This document shows, in pieces, positions 10,800 to 23,103 of a stretch of 64,000 bases of DNA. Location of the stretch: NCBI RefSeq assembly GCF_020520425.1, contig NC_079489.1:96328810-96392809 (forward strand), read 5' to 3'. The stretch's first letter is position 1. Each line of letters opens with the position of its first letter. The DNA is from Spinacia oleracea (lineage: Eukaryota > Streptophyta > Magnoliopsida > Caryophyllales > Amaranthaceae). The position numbers and the translations under genes are program-made. The notes under the pieces were generated by a model, which was not told where the DNA came from, made no database searches, and worked only from the letters and a program-made list of their open reading frames with translations.

Positions 10800-10817
10800 T
10801 CCCCGGCAACGGTGCCA
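10800..10817 (-). promoter_or_regulatory. Primer binding site, tRNA-Asp type
   Basis: Plus-strand TCCCCGGCAACGGTGCCA equals the 3' end of plant tRNA-Asp (GTC) with one mismatch (GGT for GGC), three bases from the 5' LTR. It primes minus-strand DNA synthesis of the Athila-like element and fixes its orientation. Confidence 0.8.
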
Positions 10818-10820
10818 TTT

Positions 10821-12329
10821 TGATAAGCGTGTTTTCCGTCGTTGATAGAAAACCACCTATGCAAACAATATTTATAAAACCACTTCAACTACCGGCAAGC
10901 GGCAAGCAAAGGGATCGTCCCAAAGAAACGGTGAATTATTGAGTTGGAAGTCAATCTAGTTCGATCAAAGATTTGTTTTGAATTGTCACTTTTTAAGAGT
11001 CTAAAAACAAATAAAGAACTATGTAAAATTGAATCAAGAAAGGGAAATGTTAGGGAGTCGGGGATAGCCTAGGGAAACCGGGAAAATCAATTCAACTATT
11101 TAGCAATGGTGATCATGCAACGAAATGGTGATTAGGCAAATGGCATCTAAAGACGAACCCGCCACCTCTCGGATAGGGAACGCTAAGCGTCTATTCCACG
11201 GAAGAGCTTTCGCCTAATCCTAGACTAAACTAACTAGCATATAATAGGTACTGCCATTTGATCAACACAAGATAGGTCCACAATGTCTTGCCAAACCTAT
11301 CCTATGGTTCCACGGAAATCTAATCGAATAACATTTGCAACTACCACTCAACTAGCATGGATTTCCTATCATCAAATCTTGTTTAATCACATGAATCAAC
11401 CAACAATCAATAATCTATTTCCCCTAATTCATCCCCTAGTTTCTCCCCTTTCCCTAACCTAAAACTACTCACTAATCATCCTAACAATCAAGCTATCCAT
11501 TAGTTCAAAACTAGCTATCATGAAATTAAAGGAGAAGAAGTAGAGAATAGGAAACTCAATTGCACAATCAAATCAAAAACTGAAAATCAAAGTAACAAGC
11601 AAAATTGAAATCAAGAACTCAAGGTATTGAGGAATTGCAAAACAATTATCAACTAAGCAAGTGCAAGAATTAAAGAACTAAGAATTCAATTGCATAAAGA
11701 AGAGAAGAGTTGAAGAAAATTACTGAATTGATGCTTGGAATTAAAGAGTTTCTCTCTCTAGATTGAAGAACAAAATCACAAAATCTCTAGAATTGAAAGT
11801 GTAAAAATATGAAATGTAAAATAAGAAAATCGTACATTGAAAATAATCAAAAATCCTATTTATACTAAACCCCAAAAATAAGAGTTTAGTGCGAGCCCAC
11901 CGAAATTCCGTGCGAGCGGGCTCCTCTGCGGTGCGATCGCACAAAATCACTAATAGTTCCTGCATCGATTTTCCAGATTTGTGCGAACGAGCTCCTCTGT
12001 GATGCGATCGCACAAATTCCCATATAGTTCCTGCATCGTTTTTGCGGATTCGTGCGAGCACACGAATTTGAGGCACGAGCGCACACACTGCCTTAACTTT
12101 TGGAGCCAACTCTGTAGACCCGTGCGAGGGCACAAAATGTCCGTGCGATCGCACGGCACCTGCTCGAGCAAATCTCAGCTGTTTTTCCATCATTTTCAAC
12201 ATTATCACCTGAAAAGCACAAAGATGGAAAAGGGGAATAAAAGAACAGCAAAACTATATAAAACTAACAAAAAAGCATAATAAAACTCTATAAAATCCTA
12301 GCCTAGAGCGACATAAATTCCGCTCATCA
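10821..12329 (-). repeat. Athila-like 5' LTR (1509 bp, internally deleted)
   Basis: Near-identical to 974-2691, with a few base changes, but lacks 209 bases. The junction is at 11887/11888, where TTT in the full copy flanks both ends of the lost segment. It keeps the later palindrome cluster at about 11925-12160. It ends CGCTCATCA, followed by the duplication CCTAC. Confidence 0.9.
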
Positions 12330-12334
12330 CCTAC
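12330..12334. repeat. Target-site duplication CCTAC, right copy
   Basis: Right-hand copy of the five-base duplication at 969-973, joining the Athila-like LTR back to the C1 LTR. Confidence 0.9.
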
Positions 12335-12516
12335 GGGTTCAGTCAAGAGTAAGCTGTGGATTAATATAATTAATTCCACTTGAACTGAAGCGGCCTCTAG
12401 CTAGGCATTCAGCTCACTTGATCTCACTGAATTATTAACTTGTTAATTAATACTGAACCGCATTTATTAGACTTAATATTATATGCATACTTGGACCAAG
12501 GGCACTATTTCCTTCA
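12335..12516 (-). repeat. C1 3' LTR, second part
   Basis: Continuation of the LTR broken at 973: the sequence from GGGTTCAGTCAAGAG onward matches 54570-54751 of the intact LTR. It ends in TTTCCTTCA, the conserved LTR end, followed directly by the purine-tract complement GTCTCCCACT. Confidence 0.85.
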
Positions 12517-14705
12517 GTCTCCCACTTGTCCTTAGGGACAAGTGTGCATTTCCTAATTCCTTTGTCACTTGATGCTTGCTCTTGAACATAAGATAAGAGT
12601 TGTCATCCTTATTACGTCCAGAGGTGTTTCTCGGTTTCAGAGTTCAACTGATCAAATAAACAGATAATCATAACCTATGATTCATCTGAGCACGGCCATG
12701 CATTTTACAGTTTCTAGCTCTCCGAGTGGCCTTGTACAACTTTTAAGCATCTCATCCCGATTTATGGGAGGACAATCCTAATCTTGCGATCTTGGGATTA
12801 GACTTCGTTTGATAGGTGATTACCTGAGCGTTGCCTTTATAGCTTCCTTTTACGGTGCGACGGTTGGTCAACGTCAAAGTAAGCAGTCCTCAAACAAGTA
12901 ATCTCAAATCACTCAGGTATTGAGGATTAGTGTCTAATAATTTTAATGAAATTTACTTATGACAGATTTTCATCTCTTACAGTAAAGTTTCATAGGTCTG
13001 TCCGATACTAGTCTTCCCAAAGTACGTATCTATGCAAATGATTACGACATTGCCATGTCCACATAGTTCAAGAAACAGAACTACTAGTGATCTTGCATTC
13101 TAGTCGTCTAACGTTTTCTATGCGTCCATCTTTATAGAAAACTCCGACCAGGGACCATTTTCAACTTTTGACATTCAAGTTCACTTGATAGACATTTCTT
13201 AGTCACAGGACTGGTCCTGATAGTCTTTCTTGAATATATTGTCAAATTGAAGGGACTCGTCATTTAATACTAAACCAAGATTAAATGGAATATGAAAATA
13301 CATTTCATATATGATAAATGTTCAACCCCAATGTTTTACAACCATGGGCCTCAAACCCATCTTCTAAAACAGTTCATGGAATTCAAAGCTATGCTTGATT
13401 TCCAGTGCTACAATGTGAGTGTTGCTTCTCACTTGTTGTATAGGTTTAGTTATCATGCTTTGCCAATCTTAATATCCTTTTCATCGAATGTTCTTCGAGA
13501 TATGATGATAAGATATTTTGAGTTTGTTTATTATGTGATCTAGTCTTTCTTACTTCATTGGTGGTTCTACGCATTTTGCAATGAAGAACCATCAAGTTAG
13601 CAGACATGTGATCCACCCAAGTTCAGTGAAGAACTCTTTAACTTAAACAACCCTGTTTCATTGCTTCTTAGGCAATAATTACTTTTACTTCAGCTGTATA
13701 GGTTGCTAGTGATGCTTTGTTTGGATTTGATTATCCAAGCAGTTCACGGATATGTGGAAGACTTTCCATCTGTATCTTAGAACATAGAAATTAATATTTA
13801 ATTTCCCACGCGACAACTCATGGTCTCCAATCCATGTTGCCAATTCAAAACACGATGCTCTATAGCTCGTCCTTGCCAATGGTTAACTCCAAAGGGATCT
13901 TTCTTGATCATTTGCCAGTGTTTATGCGTGTAGCATCAATATTTAGCATATCTTTATTTCCTTGAATCAAGAACTATTCCTATGTACTTTTTCAAGTACC
14001 ATAAGTATTCTTGATCTCAATCTAGTTGATCTTCACTTAGATCAATAGAGATTGGTATATGTTCGTCATGCCTAAAGTCATACGATACGTTTTTGGCGAT
14101 CCTCATATTATATTACACATGATAAATTCTTTTGCAGAATAATTTCCAATTGAATTCTATTCATGTAACTTTAGCTCATTCTAGTTTCAGTAGATACTAA
14201 ATCCAGCTAAATTATTTGACATATAATATAGGTTAAGAATCTTACTTAGATCCTTTGATGTTTAACTTAGTAAACGCTTATACATAGTTCAAAACATCTT
14301 TTACTTAGATTTATTCATATGGGTCGAATATCTCCAATGGAGTCTTTCGTGTTTGATTTAGTAAATGCCATTACTTAATCCAGAACAATATTATAAGATC
14401 TTTGTGAATGGATCTTAATACCCAGTATGCACTAAGTTTCGCCTTGGTCCGTCATTGATGAATAATTTTCAAATCTAAGTCATTAGCATTTGAATGTTAT
14501 TTCACAATAGAGAGATATGTGTATGACACACATAGGACCAATTAAGTTTTATGTACTCCCACTAAACTTCTTATATATCTATAAGAATCATGTATATTTT
14601 ATGAAACTAAAATACTTATTACCTTCACTAAAATACAGTTTTAAATCCCAATTTGCTTGCTTAAATCTGTACTTAGATTTCATAAGCTAGCATTCATTTC
14701 AAGCA

Positions 14706-15005
14706 TTATTTGGATCCACAAATCCTATGACATGCCATGTACATAGTTTTCTTCCAACATTTGACTGAGGAAGATGTTTTGTCATCCAATTTCCATATGT
14801 ACCAATATGCAATCATTGCTTGAGTTATAGACTTAAGCATTACGATTTTGCATGAGGTTTCAACACAATCCACACCGTGAATTTGCTTGTAACCTTTAGC
14901 AACTAATCTAGCTTTGTGTGTGAACACAATTTCATGTTTGATGGTTTTTATCCTTAAAACAAACTTGCAACCAATAGGTGTGAAACTATTCTTGCAAATC
15001 AACAA
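14706..15005 (-). pseudogene. C1 reverse transcriptase remnant
   Basis: A 99-residue open stretch containing HKARLVAKGYKQIHGVD followed by VMLKSI, clearly the N-terminal palm of a copia reverse transcriptase (C5 has ARLVAKGYRQVHGVDYDETF, then VAMLKSI). The flanking residues are scrambled and no YVDD motif follows in frame. It is a fragment of a dead pol. Confidence 0.8.
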
Positions 15006-16125
15006 AATTTCAATTTTGTCATCAAAACATTGAGTATGTTTTATGGCCTCTAACCATTTAAAACATTTGAGTCTGTATATGGCCTCTAACCATTTTAGGG
15101 AATCTGGGTTTCGTCATAGCTTTCTTACAGGTCACAAACTCATTAATCTACATGATAATAGTTTGATTGCAAGTTGTAGGTTTCTTTACTATCTAATAGA
15201 AGAATCGCATAGCTTCAGTGACCTGAACTCCACGTTTCTTCACTATCTAATAGAAGAATCTCATAGTTTCAGTGACTTGAATTCTATGCCTACTTGGGTA
15301 TAGAACATCAAACAATAGAATATCAATAGCCACTTGAAAGTCCTTTGACTATTCTGTTCTCCTTGAAGCACTTGTAAAGTCTTCTAAGAGATGTCTATTC
15401 TTTAAAGCCACTTCTAAAGTCCTTAAGAATAAGTGTTCGGATTTTCTGAAGAACTTCGAAAAGCCTCCGGAATGTCCGTTTATGTTTGTTGTTCGCCTCG
15501 AAGACTTTCGAGGTCTATTTTCTCCCACTTGTCATTTTGGAAGCGAATCTCCAAAAGGACATTATTTCGAGCAAACAAACATTATGTTCTCAAAAATTCG
15601 TGGTAGAAACAATACCCTTGTGTCTCATTTGAATAAATCACAATGAAACATATATCTATACTTGGGCCTTAGTTTGTCGAATAACAAACACTAAGCTCCC
15701 ACTGAGTTTGGCAAGTCTCTAGATATATATTATCGAAAAGATATTCTGAAATTACTTTTCAATAGCTTTGACGAATTTGGTTTAGTTTGGTGGTAGTTGA
15801 GCATTTTATTTTAGAAATTATAGGGAAAGTCTTTATGATTCATCATTGATCGAATCAAGTACTAATTGAGTTCGATCATTCCAACTTAGATATGCCATAT
15901 CTTATGGAGCTAGATTGTGAAATTACAACACACAATCATTGATGATCATTCTTGACTTAAGTAATCATCAACATGATCTAACCTAGATCTTTATGATTTC
16001 TTTCTAAGTGGATTTTATACTTTTGAATCTTTGAACTAGCCAAACAGATTCAAAATTATATCACTTTGAGTAAATAAACCTATATTCACTCAAATCTATG
16101 TGAAATAATAAAGTCATAAAATCTT

Positions 16126-16861
16126 GGGAAATTCTCTACGGTAGCATTATACTTTTGCAAATTCTCATTGATAACAAAATTTTTAACACTTTCTCTAAAA
16201 TAGCATTAATAATATATAATCTCTCTAAAATAGCATTATTTTAATAATTTTAACCTAATTAACTAAAATAATATTGACCATGGTTAAGCTCTTATACCAT
16301 TGACATAGCAGACAATTAGATTGCCGTGAATTATAAGTTAATGCTTTCCATTAACTGAATAATTTTTCAAACAAACGTACATATCTGTCATTCCTCTTTT
16401 GCCCGAACAAATACAATTGGTCAATTGGTCTATAAATTACCATGCTTAGGAAAAATCATAGATCACGTGTAATTAGTTCAGCAAAATGCTTTTGCGCATA
16501 AACTAACTTCAGGTATGCTATTTGTTCTCAAAAGTTCTGATTTTTTATTTATTTTAAAGACGAGAAGAATTTCGTAAATAAGAGAAATAACAGAGGATAA
16601 GGTGCTCTTTCAGAAATTAGTAAAAAAAAAAAAAAAAAAAGCATGCCGATCACTGTTTACACAAATGGGGAGCAATTAATAGGTAGTAATTCTTGATATT
16701 TAACCATGGTCAATATTACTTTAGTTAATTAGATTGAAATTATTAAAATAATGCTATTTTAGAAAGATTATATATTATTAATGTTATTTTAGAGAAAGTG
16801 TTAAAAATTTTGTTACCAATGAGAATTTGTAAAAGTATAATGCTACTGTAGAGAATTTCCC
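16126..16861. mobile_element. Non-autonomous Mutator-type MITE, 736 bp, long terminal inverted repeats
   Basis: Ends GGGAAATTCTCTAC and GTAGAGAATTTCCC, with inverted-repeat similarity running about 160 bases inward from each side. It is flanked by a perfect 9-base duplication TAAAATCTT (16117-16125 and 16862-16870), the length typical of Mutator-like elements. The middle (16290-16700) has no ORF; it includes a run of A at about 16622-16640. The empty site survives in C4 around 52996-53035, whose reverse reads GTCATAAAACCTTTCTTTAG. Confidence 0.85.
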
Positions 16862-18278
16862 TAAAATCTTTCTTTAGCTTTTGAATTCTATTGTCTAGGC
16901 GTTCTAACAATAGTTCATATCCTTTGTTACTTTCAACAAGTAAGACTTGCTTGTCTTGATTTGATCTAGAAATCAATCAACTTTCAAAATTCCATTAAAA
17001 TAGAGCTTTTGAATGTTAACTTGTTGATATGGTCTAAGCAACAATGCCAAAGATTAGTGGAACTCAAATCAAGGGATTGATTTGAACCTAGTAAAGTTTT
17101 TATTGTTAAAGAGTTGTTTGTTTTAATCAAGCATATTGACTCAACCCGTAAATGACCATTTCATTCAAATAAACAAACAAACAAACAAGCATTGTTTTCA
17201 TTCTTCTGAATGTGAGTCTTTCTGTGTTTGAAGCAGAAATTTAGGTATGCTGATTATGGAACAAAATAGCCATTAAGTTCCAGCCTTTGAAAGGACTTAA
17301 AACAAACTAGATGACCCTACAACTAATGTAGCATTGCCATGCTTCATTTCTCACTTGTAGGTCATTAGTGTTGCCTAGCTTCCATTGTTTGTGTTATTAC
17401 CGAAGTAAGAACCTCAAGCGGTATATGATACCAAGGAAGTTTGATTGCTAGGTCACTTCTCTTTAAATATTAACTTTTAGGTAGAAACGGAATTGTAAAT
17501 TCCGTTCACTTGTTCCTTGTTTTCCTATTTCTTGTACCCTTTCTTATAGTCTTAAGAATGGACTTCTCTAGTGTTGACTTTTATACTTTGTTAGACATGT
17601 CCAATGTCACTCCAACAAGGTTCTTATCATTTAATTTATGTTGAATATTTTGTTTCAACTAGATGATCTTACCAGAAGCTTCTAAAGTTCTCTAAGCATC
17701 GATCTATTCGAATGTCTAGGGACTAGACTCATTCGAGAATTAAATAGACAAAGATATTAGGTTGTTAACCATTGGTAAGGCTGAGAGTTTAAACTCAATG
17801 CTTTATGATCTCAAAACTACATTGTATTTTGAATTCACAAGCACCAATCGGTTCGCCATTCGACTTTGATACTCGAAAACAACCATAAAAGTCTCTAAAA
17901 GAAACGTACATTTTAAATTGCTCATTTTCTCTCATATCCGTGAATCGTTCTTGGATTCACTACCAATCGAGGAAATTTACTGTTACCTTTTTAAAAGGAT
18001 TTACTGCAGTGCAAGATATTTAATTATAAACAATAATTAAAACATACATTGAAGCATGCAAAGTCTAAACATTTATCATGAGTAATAAATTGAAAATTAA
18101 AGCAATCATGCAATTTAAACAAGTCATTGACATTTTATTCAAATTTATTGTTCCGACAGGTGTGAATAAAATGATTCCAAGACCCTAAAAACCATTGAAG
18201 AATTAAGCACATTATGTATTTAGACTCAATTCTAAAATCTTTTAGGTAAGCAAAAGCCTTTTGCTAATAGTCTAGAAA

Positions 18279-18440
18279 CTACTCTTGGTTGATAGGTACG
18301 TCTAAGAACTTATTAGGTAAACCTATCGATTTTGCCACGACATAAAAGGACTCCTTACTTATATCGTTGAGTTTCACCAAAACTAACATGTACTCACAAT
18401 TATTTGTGTACCTTACCCCTTTAGTAACGATAAGTAACAC
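18279..18440 (-). other. Conserved leader small open frame, C1 copy
   Basis: A 54-codon block (53 residues and stop) in the leader upstream of gag that keeps the same length, phase and TAG stop in C1, C4 and C5. It contains YTNNCEYMLVLVKLNDIS and ends GLPNKFLDVPINQE. Only in C1 does the open frame extend to an upstream ATG (18515); all three share an internal ATG at codon 19. Whether it is translated is unknown; the block may instead be conserved as RNA, for example for packaging. Confidence 0.4.
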
Positions 18441-18515
18441 CTCGCTATGGCGGAAAACTATTACTAAGATCGATGAAAAAAGGATATCCAAGTAAGTGTT
18501 ATTCTGGCATGGCAC

Positions 18516-20689
18516 CTTTTAACTCAATTTTTAAGTTTGGAACTTAAGGCTCTTACTATGTTGGTTAGATTTTAAGTGAACTAAAATCCTTAATCATGCA
18601 ACATAATCAAGCTTCGATCTCATGCATATTTAAGACATATTTAAAAGCAATAAATAACTTAAAACATGCATAAGATAAATGTAATCTAGTATGGCCCGAC
18701 TTCTTCTTGAAGCTTCAACTTCAAAGTCCGTCTTGAAATCTCCGTGGGAGGCGTCATTTTCTTCAAATAGGATAACCTATAATTAAACTAATTACAACTA
18801 TTTGATGGTACGCAGACCATATTTGAATTGAAAAACAAATTTGGTACTTTAGACCAATTACATTCAAATTAATGGTACGCAGACCATATTTTCTATCCTA
18901 TTTGGGCCATACTAGTCACTTCATAACCTGCAAAACAGTACATATATAATATATACCATTCACCCATTCATTATCATGAATGGCCCACATAATTGGTTAG
19001 TTAAAACACATTGTATGCATCACTTAAATATTTGCAGCAATTAATCAAGGGCACCAATAATCTACCAATTATTCAGCCCTTATTAATTCTAATCAAGTTG
19101 TTTAACCTTAAAGGATTTTGTAGACCTAATCAAGAGTTTATGACTAAAATTGCTCCCACTTAAACCAATAAATTCATATGCTTTACTAATTTTAAACATA
19201 AAAATGTATTTCTAGTCTAACTGGAAACATACAAATTTAATTAAAATTTAAAGCTCATATAAATTTATAATTGAATCCATTTTATTTAATTTATTTTCAG
19301 TTGAATTAAATGAATTTAAATTAATTCAAGGTTTAATTTTAGTAAAATAATTAGTATAAATAGAATTTATAATAATTATAATATTCAAAATTAAAACCCG
19401 AGAAAACAATTTAAATTATTAATTTTAAAAGTAATTAAAACGTTTCCGAACTGAAAATTCAATATTAAATTTAAGAACGACTCAATCGTCACACGACGAG
19501 GCACTTGGGCTTGCGCTCAAGCCCCATCGAGTGCACGAGGCTTAGCGCCCCGTTCGATTGATTGTAGCACAAACCACACACATCGACACACCACAGCTGG
19601 CCACGCTGTGCGCAGCCTTGTGCTGTGTCACGTGTTGCTGCGCAGGCCATCGCGCGTCGAGCGAGGGATCGCTCCCTGCTCGCTCGTTCTGCCTGCTGGC
19701 TGGGCGAGCCAGGCGCGCTGTGGCGCGGCAGCATCGCTGCCCACACGCGTCTTGCTCGTCGCTCGTGCATTGCATTGCACACACGCACACACGCATGGCT
19801 GTGTTGCCTAGTGCGCGCGCCATGCGCTATGTTGCTCGCTGCATTCGTACCGCACGGGCGACAAGCTCCCTTGCTCGTCGTCGCGTGCCCGCACTATACA
19901 ACACCCCTTAAGGGTAACACGTAGCTTCCATTGCTTTGTGCGTGCAACATTAATGAGCGTTTCCATAAAAATTTAAAATTTTTAATTCAAAAATTAATGA
20001 CAAATTAATAAAACACATTAATTTCATAATTTTAGGGCGAAAAATCGAAAATTTATTAATCAATTAATTTCCGATTAACATGGATTCAAATCTAGGTCAT
20101 AAAAATTAAAAATTTAACATAAATTAACAATTTTTATGGTGGATTTTAATCATAGATACCTAATTAAACTATTAATTAATTATGAAAATCAAATTAATTC
20201 TAAATTATTCGAATTTCAACAAATTAATCATAATTACGAATTATGTTGTATAATTAACAAGGCTAGGCATTCAAACTTGTTAAACATATAATGTAGGTCA
20301 ATTAAAAATTCAAGATTTATCAACAAGAATCGCAAATACTTAATTTAACATCTTAAATTTACAAACTTTTGCGTTCGAAAAACTAAAACCTCCGAAAAGT
20401 CATAGTTAGGCTTCGAATTTGGGAATTCTGGGTTCGGCCGAAAAATACTTCTTTTGTCAAAATTTTAGAATGCCTTTTACATGCGGAATTGACACAAAAA
20501 TCACTCGATTTGGATGAGTAACGAAGAAACTGCCGAAAAAACTGCGTACATATAATTAAATAAACGCGATTTGCAATTAATTAACAATTACGAAAATTAA
20601 TCACCACTTTTAATTCCTTGCAAATTTGTGAAATTTAACCATGTTATGCAATTTAGATTATGAAAATAATAAGAGGCTCGTGATACCAC
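18516..20689 (-). other. C1 5' leader between LTR and gag remnant
   Basis: Untranslated leader, closely matching the leaders of C4 (45757 onward) and C5 (60012-62491). It has a conserved AT-rich frame and a GC-rich island at about 19490-19905 whose content differs strongly between copies. The island is bordered by the palindrome CCCTTAAGGG. The open frames of 60-117 codons on both strands of the island are composition effects. The primer site (GGCTCGTGATACCA, 20675-20688) adjoins the LTR. Confidence 0.65.
20674..20689 (-). promoter_or_regulatory. C1 primer binding site, initiator tRNA-Met type
   Basis: Minus-strand TGGTATCACGAGCC next to the 5' LTR resembles the copia primer site TGGTATCAGAGCC, complementary to initiator tRNA-Met, with a one-base change or insertion. 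The same variant is present in C4 and C5. Confidence 0.7.
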
Positions 20690-22050
20690 TGTTAGGCTAT
20701 GATTCATATGACAAAACATAAATCATGCGGAAAAACCATAAAGCCAGGAAAGCATATTATTTACACATAATCATTTAGCATAGTTTAGAAGCATACACTT
20801 TGTAGCGTGCCCTCCCTAGCTGCGCCCGAACCGAACAAGAACAAGTCTTTAGGACTCCAAGTGTCGTCCCTCCGTAGATAGTCTACAGTACGTCCGGATC
20901 CGCCTCAAGATTGACCAACTAGAATCGCCCTTAAGGTGCTAGGATTTTCGGCTAAGTTAGTGCAAGTGTATGGCTGAATTTTCTTTCAAAAACTTACCCT
21001 TTGAATACTTCAATTGTGTCTATAAATTATGACCCTAGGCTCTTATTTATAGAGGTGTGGAAAGGGAATTGGAATCCTACTACGATACGAATTAATTAAA
21101 CTAGAATCCTATAAGAACTCTAATTAATTAATTTATCCTTTTAGGATTAGGAATTTAATCATATACCAAATCCTAATAGCTTTAGGAATCGTGCATGAAC
21201 ACAAACACACACACGCACGGCAGCCCACGAGGGGCGCCTAAGCGTGCGCGCGCTCAGCCCACGCCACGAGGCCCGCAACGCAGCCATGGCCTTGGCGCGC
21301 GCTGGGCCTGCCTTGCGGTGGGCCTGGGCGCTGCCTTGGCTTGGCGTGTGGCGCGCGTTTGGCTTGCTGGGCGACGGCCCGGCTTCGTGCTGGGCCTTCG
21401 TCCGGCAGGCCTCGTCCGATGCTTATTCGTACGATACGCTTCCGATTAAATTCCCGGTTCCGGAATTAATTTCCGATACGAACAATATTTAATATTTCCG
21501 ATTCCGGAATTAATTTCCGTTTCGAACAAATATTTAATATTTCCGTTTCCGGAATTATTTTCCGATTCCGATAATATTTCCGATTCTGACAATATTTCCG
21601 TTTCCGGCAATATTTCCGATTCCGGCAATATTTCCATTTCCGTTAATATTTTTCGATACGTACCATGTTTCCATTTCCGGCAACATCTACGACTTGGATA
21701 ATATTTACATTTCCGATACGATCCATATTTCCGTTTCCGGCAATATCATCGTTTCCGGAGTATTCATTTCTTGCTTGTGACGATCTCAGCTCCCACTGAA
21801 ACCAAGATCCGTCGATTCCGACTATCCATAGATGGAGTATTTAATTCCATTAAACACTTGATCCGTTTACGTACTATTTGTGTGACCCTACGGGTTCATA
21901 TAATTAATTCCACTTGAACTGAAGCGGCCTCTAGTCAGGCATTCAGCTCACTTGATCTCACTGAATTATTAACTTGTTAATTAATACTGAACCGCATTTA
22001 TTAGACTTAACATTAAATACATACTTGGACCAAGGGCACTATTTCCTTCA
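20690..22050 (-). repeat. C1 5' LTR (1361 bp)
   Basis: Starts TGTTAGGCTATG and ends TTTCCTTCA. It contains the GC-rich segment at about 21190-21420, the TTTCCGG array at about 21440-21770, and the conserved end GGACCAAGGGCACTATTTCC. The target duplication cannot be checked fully because the other end lies outside the window. Confidence 0.85.
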
Positions 22051-23103
22051 AAGTGGAGTTGCATTTGGAAAGCTAGATGTCCCCCAAAACTTAAATTCTT
22101 CTTTTGGCTTATCCTCTGGGGAAGACTCCCAACTGCCTCCCATTTATCCAGCAGACAAATTCTCCCTAATGGAAATTGCCAATTCTGCCCAACAACCCAA
22201 GAAGACATGGAACACTTGTTTCTGCATTGCCCTAGAGCTATTGAGTTTTGGAATAATATTGAGTTTAAGCCCAAGTTTAATTATCTCCATTCTGATTTTG
22301 AAAAGTGGTTTTTAGATAATCTGCAAGATAATGACAATATCATGACTTTGAACACCCCATCCCATACTGTGTTTGCTTTTTGCCTTTGGAGAATATGGAA
22401 TAGAAGAAATTTGTGGATTTTTCAAAAAGAAAATAAAACTATTGGCCCTTGGTGCCACCAAACAATATGGTTAGCTAAAGAGCATGGAAATATAGAGAGT
22501 AAAGGAACACAACAGATTAAGTCAATGCATTTGGATCCCACCACCCTTTCCAAGTATTTTGTGAAATGCAATGCCTCTTTCTGTTCCTCTACTCTCCTTG
22601 CCTCCTATGCAGCTATTTGCAGGAATGAAGAACACATATTCATGGTTGGGATAGCTGGAACCTTCACCACAACATCAACCATTGCAGCAGAAACTCAGTC
22701 CATTCTCATAGCCAGTTCTTGGATCATGAACAAGAACTGGCAGAATGTTACCATCTTTTCAGATTGCAAAGCAGCAGTAGAACACATTAGTAATGATCAA
22801 CCACCTCTCTCTTGGCTTTCTAACCTGTATGGTAAATGTAGGGAGTTGCAAAGAACCCACGGGAGCCTTTGGGTGAAGTTCAGAAGAAGGGAGCATCTTA
22901 TGGAAGCGGACTACGTGGCAAAGAAGGCCAAGGACCGGCTGAGTCTGTTGGATCAAGGCATTGATTTAACCTCCCCCCACCCATGTTTAGCTAGTGATAT
23001 ATCAGCAAACAATGACACTAATTTTTTGGAAACATGCTTGCTTCGTAGTAATTGGGCGATATGTGCCTGTATTTTGACCTCCACAAGAAGTGGAGTTAGT
23101 TGA
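22051..23103 (+). pseudogene. LINE (L1-type) ORF2 C-terminal part: zinc-binding region and RNase H
   Basis: The frame is open directly from the Copia LTR border (KWSCIWKARCPPKLKFFFW) through 23103, about 350 residues. The first part is the zinc-binding domain that follows plant LINE reverse transcriptase: CPPKLKFFFWLILWGRLPT, then CQFCPTTQEDMEHLFLHC and RAIEFW. The second part (about 22540-22960) is an RNase H-like domain with IAAETQSILIASSW and FSDCKAAVEHI carrying acidic catalytic positions. Reverse transcriptase and endonuclease are missing: C1 has inserted here and the rest should lie left of the window. The remaining frame has no internal stop and ends at a natural TGA, so the LINE was young when broken. 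An independent host RNase H gene is less likely given the zinc-binding part. Confidence 0.8.

Larger units (their letters stand above)
974..12329 (-). mobile_element. Athila-like Ty3/gypsy element lacking reverse transcriptase and integrase
   Basis: LTR retrotransposon on the minus strand, 11.4 kb: 5' LTR 10821-12329, PBS 10800-10817, gag and protease 10768-7843, spacer, a 603-residue ORF at 6740-4929, a long untranslated 3' part, purine tract and 3' LTR 974-2691. LTRs start TG and end CA and are flanked by CCTAC. The tRNA-Asp-type primer site and the DLGAS protease are typical of the Athila/Tat branch. No reverse transcriptase, RNase H or integrase frame is present between the protease and the downstream ORF, so it must depend on other elements for copying. 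The LTRs are very similar apart from one 209-bp deletion, so the insertion is fairly recent. Confidence 0.85.
12517..18070 (-). pseudogene. C1 internal region: 3' untranslated part and decayed gag-pol
   Basis: 12517-13370 matches the 3' untranslated part of C5 (54752-55615) almost base for base. From about 13370 to 18070 the order still follows C5 gag-pol, but identity is poor and stops are everywhere. A recognisable landmark is the TCTCCCACTTGTCATTTTGG stretch at 15529, matching C5 around 57418. No frame above 100 residues survives. The same decayed version recurs in C4 on the opposite strand (around 51900-53400), so decay preceded spread. Two short tandem duplications lie at 15042-15100 and 15180-15290. 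Confidence 0.75.
1..22050 (-). mobile_element. C1: decayed Ty1/copia element, left end outside window, with nested insertions
   Basis: Long LTR retrotransposon read on the minus strand: 5' LTR at 20690-22050, 3' LTR at 1-973 plus 12335-12516, internal region 12517-20689. The 3' LTR is interrupted by the Athila-like element and cut by the window start. The primer site next to the 5' LTR matches initiator tRNA-Met, and a purine tract (minus AGTGGGAGAC) abuts the 3' LTR. The internal region aligns in order with the intact element C5 (3' untranslated part, pol, leader), but pol is full of stops and indels and only short translated pieces are recognisable. It also holds a Mutator-type MITE at 16126-16861. 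Its right end abuts an open LINE reading frame, so it inserted into a LINE. Confidence 0.85.

Noticed and set aside
19489..19924. Open frames up to 117 codons
   Set aside because: GC-rich island in the C1 leader; not conserved in C4 or C5.
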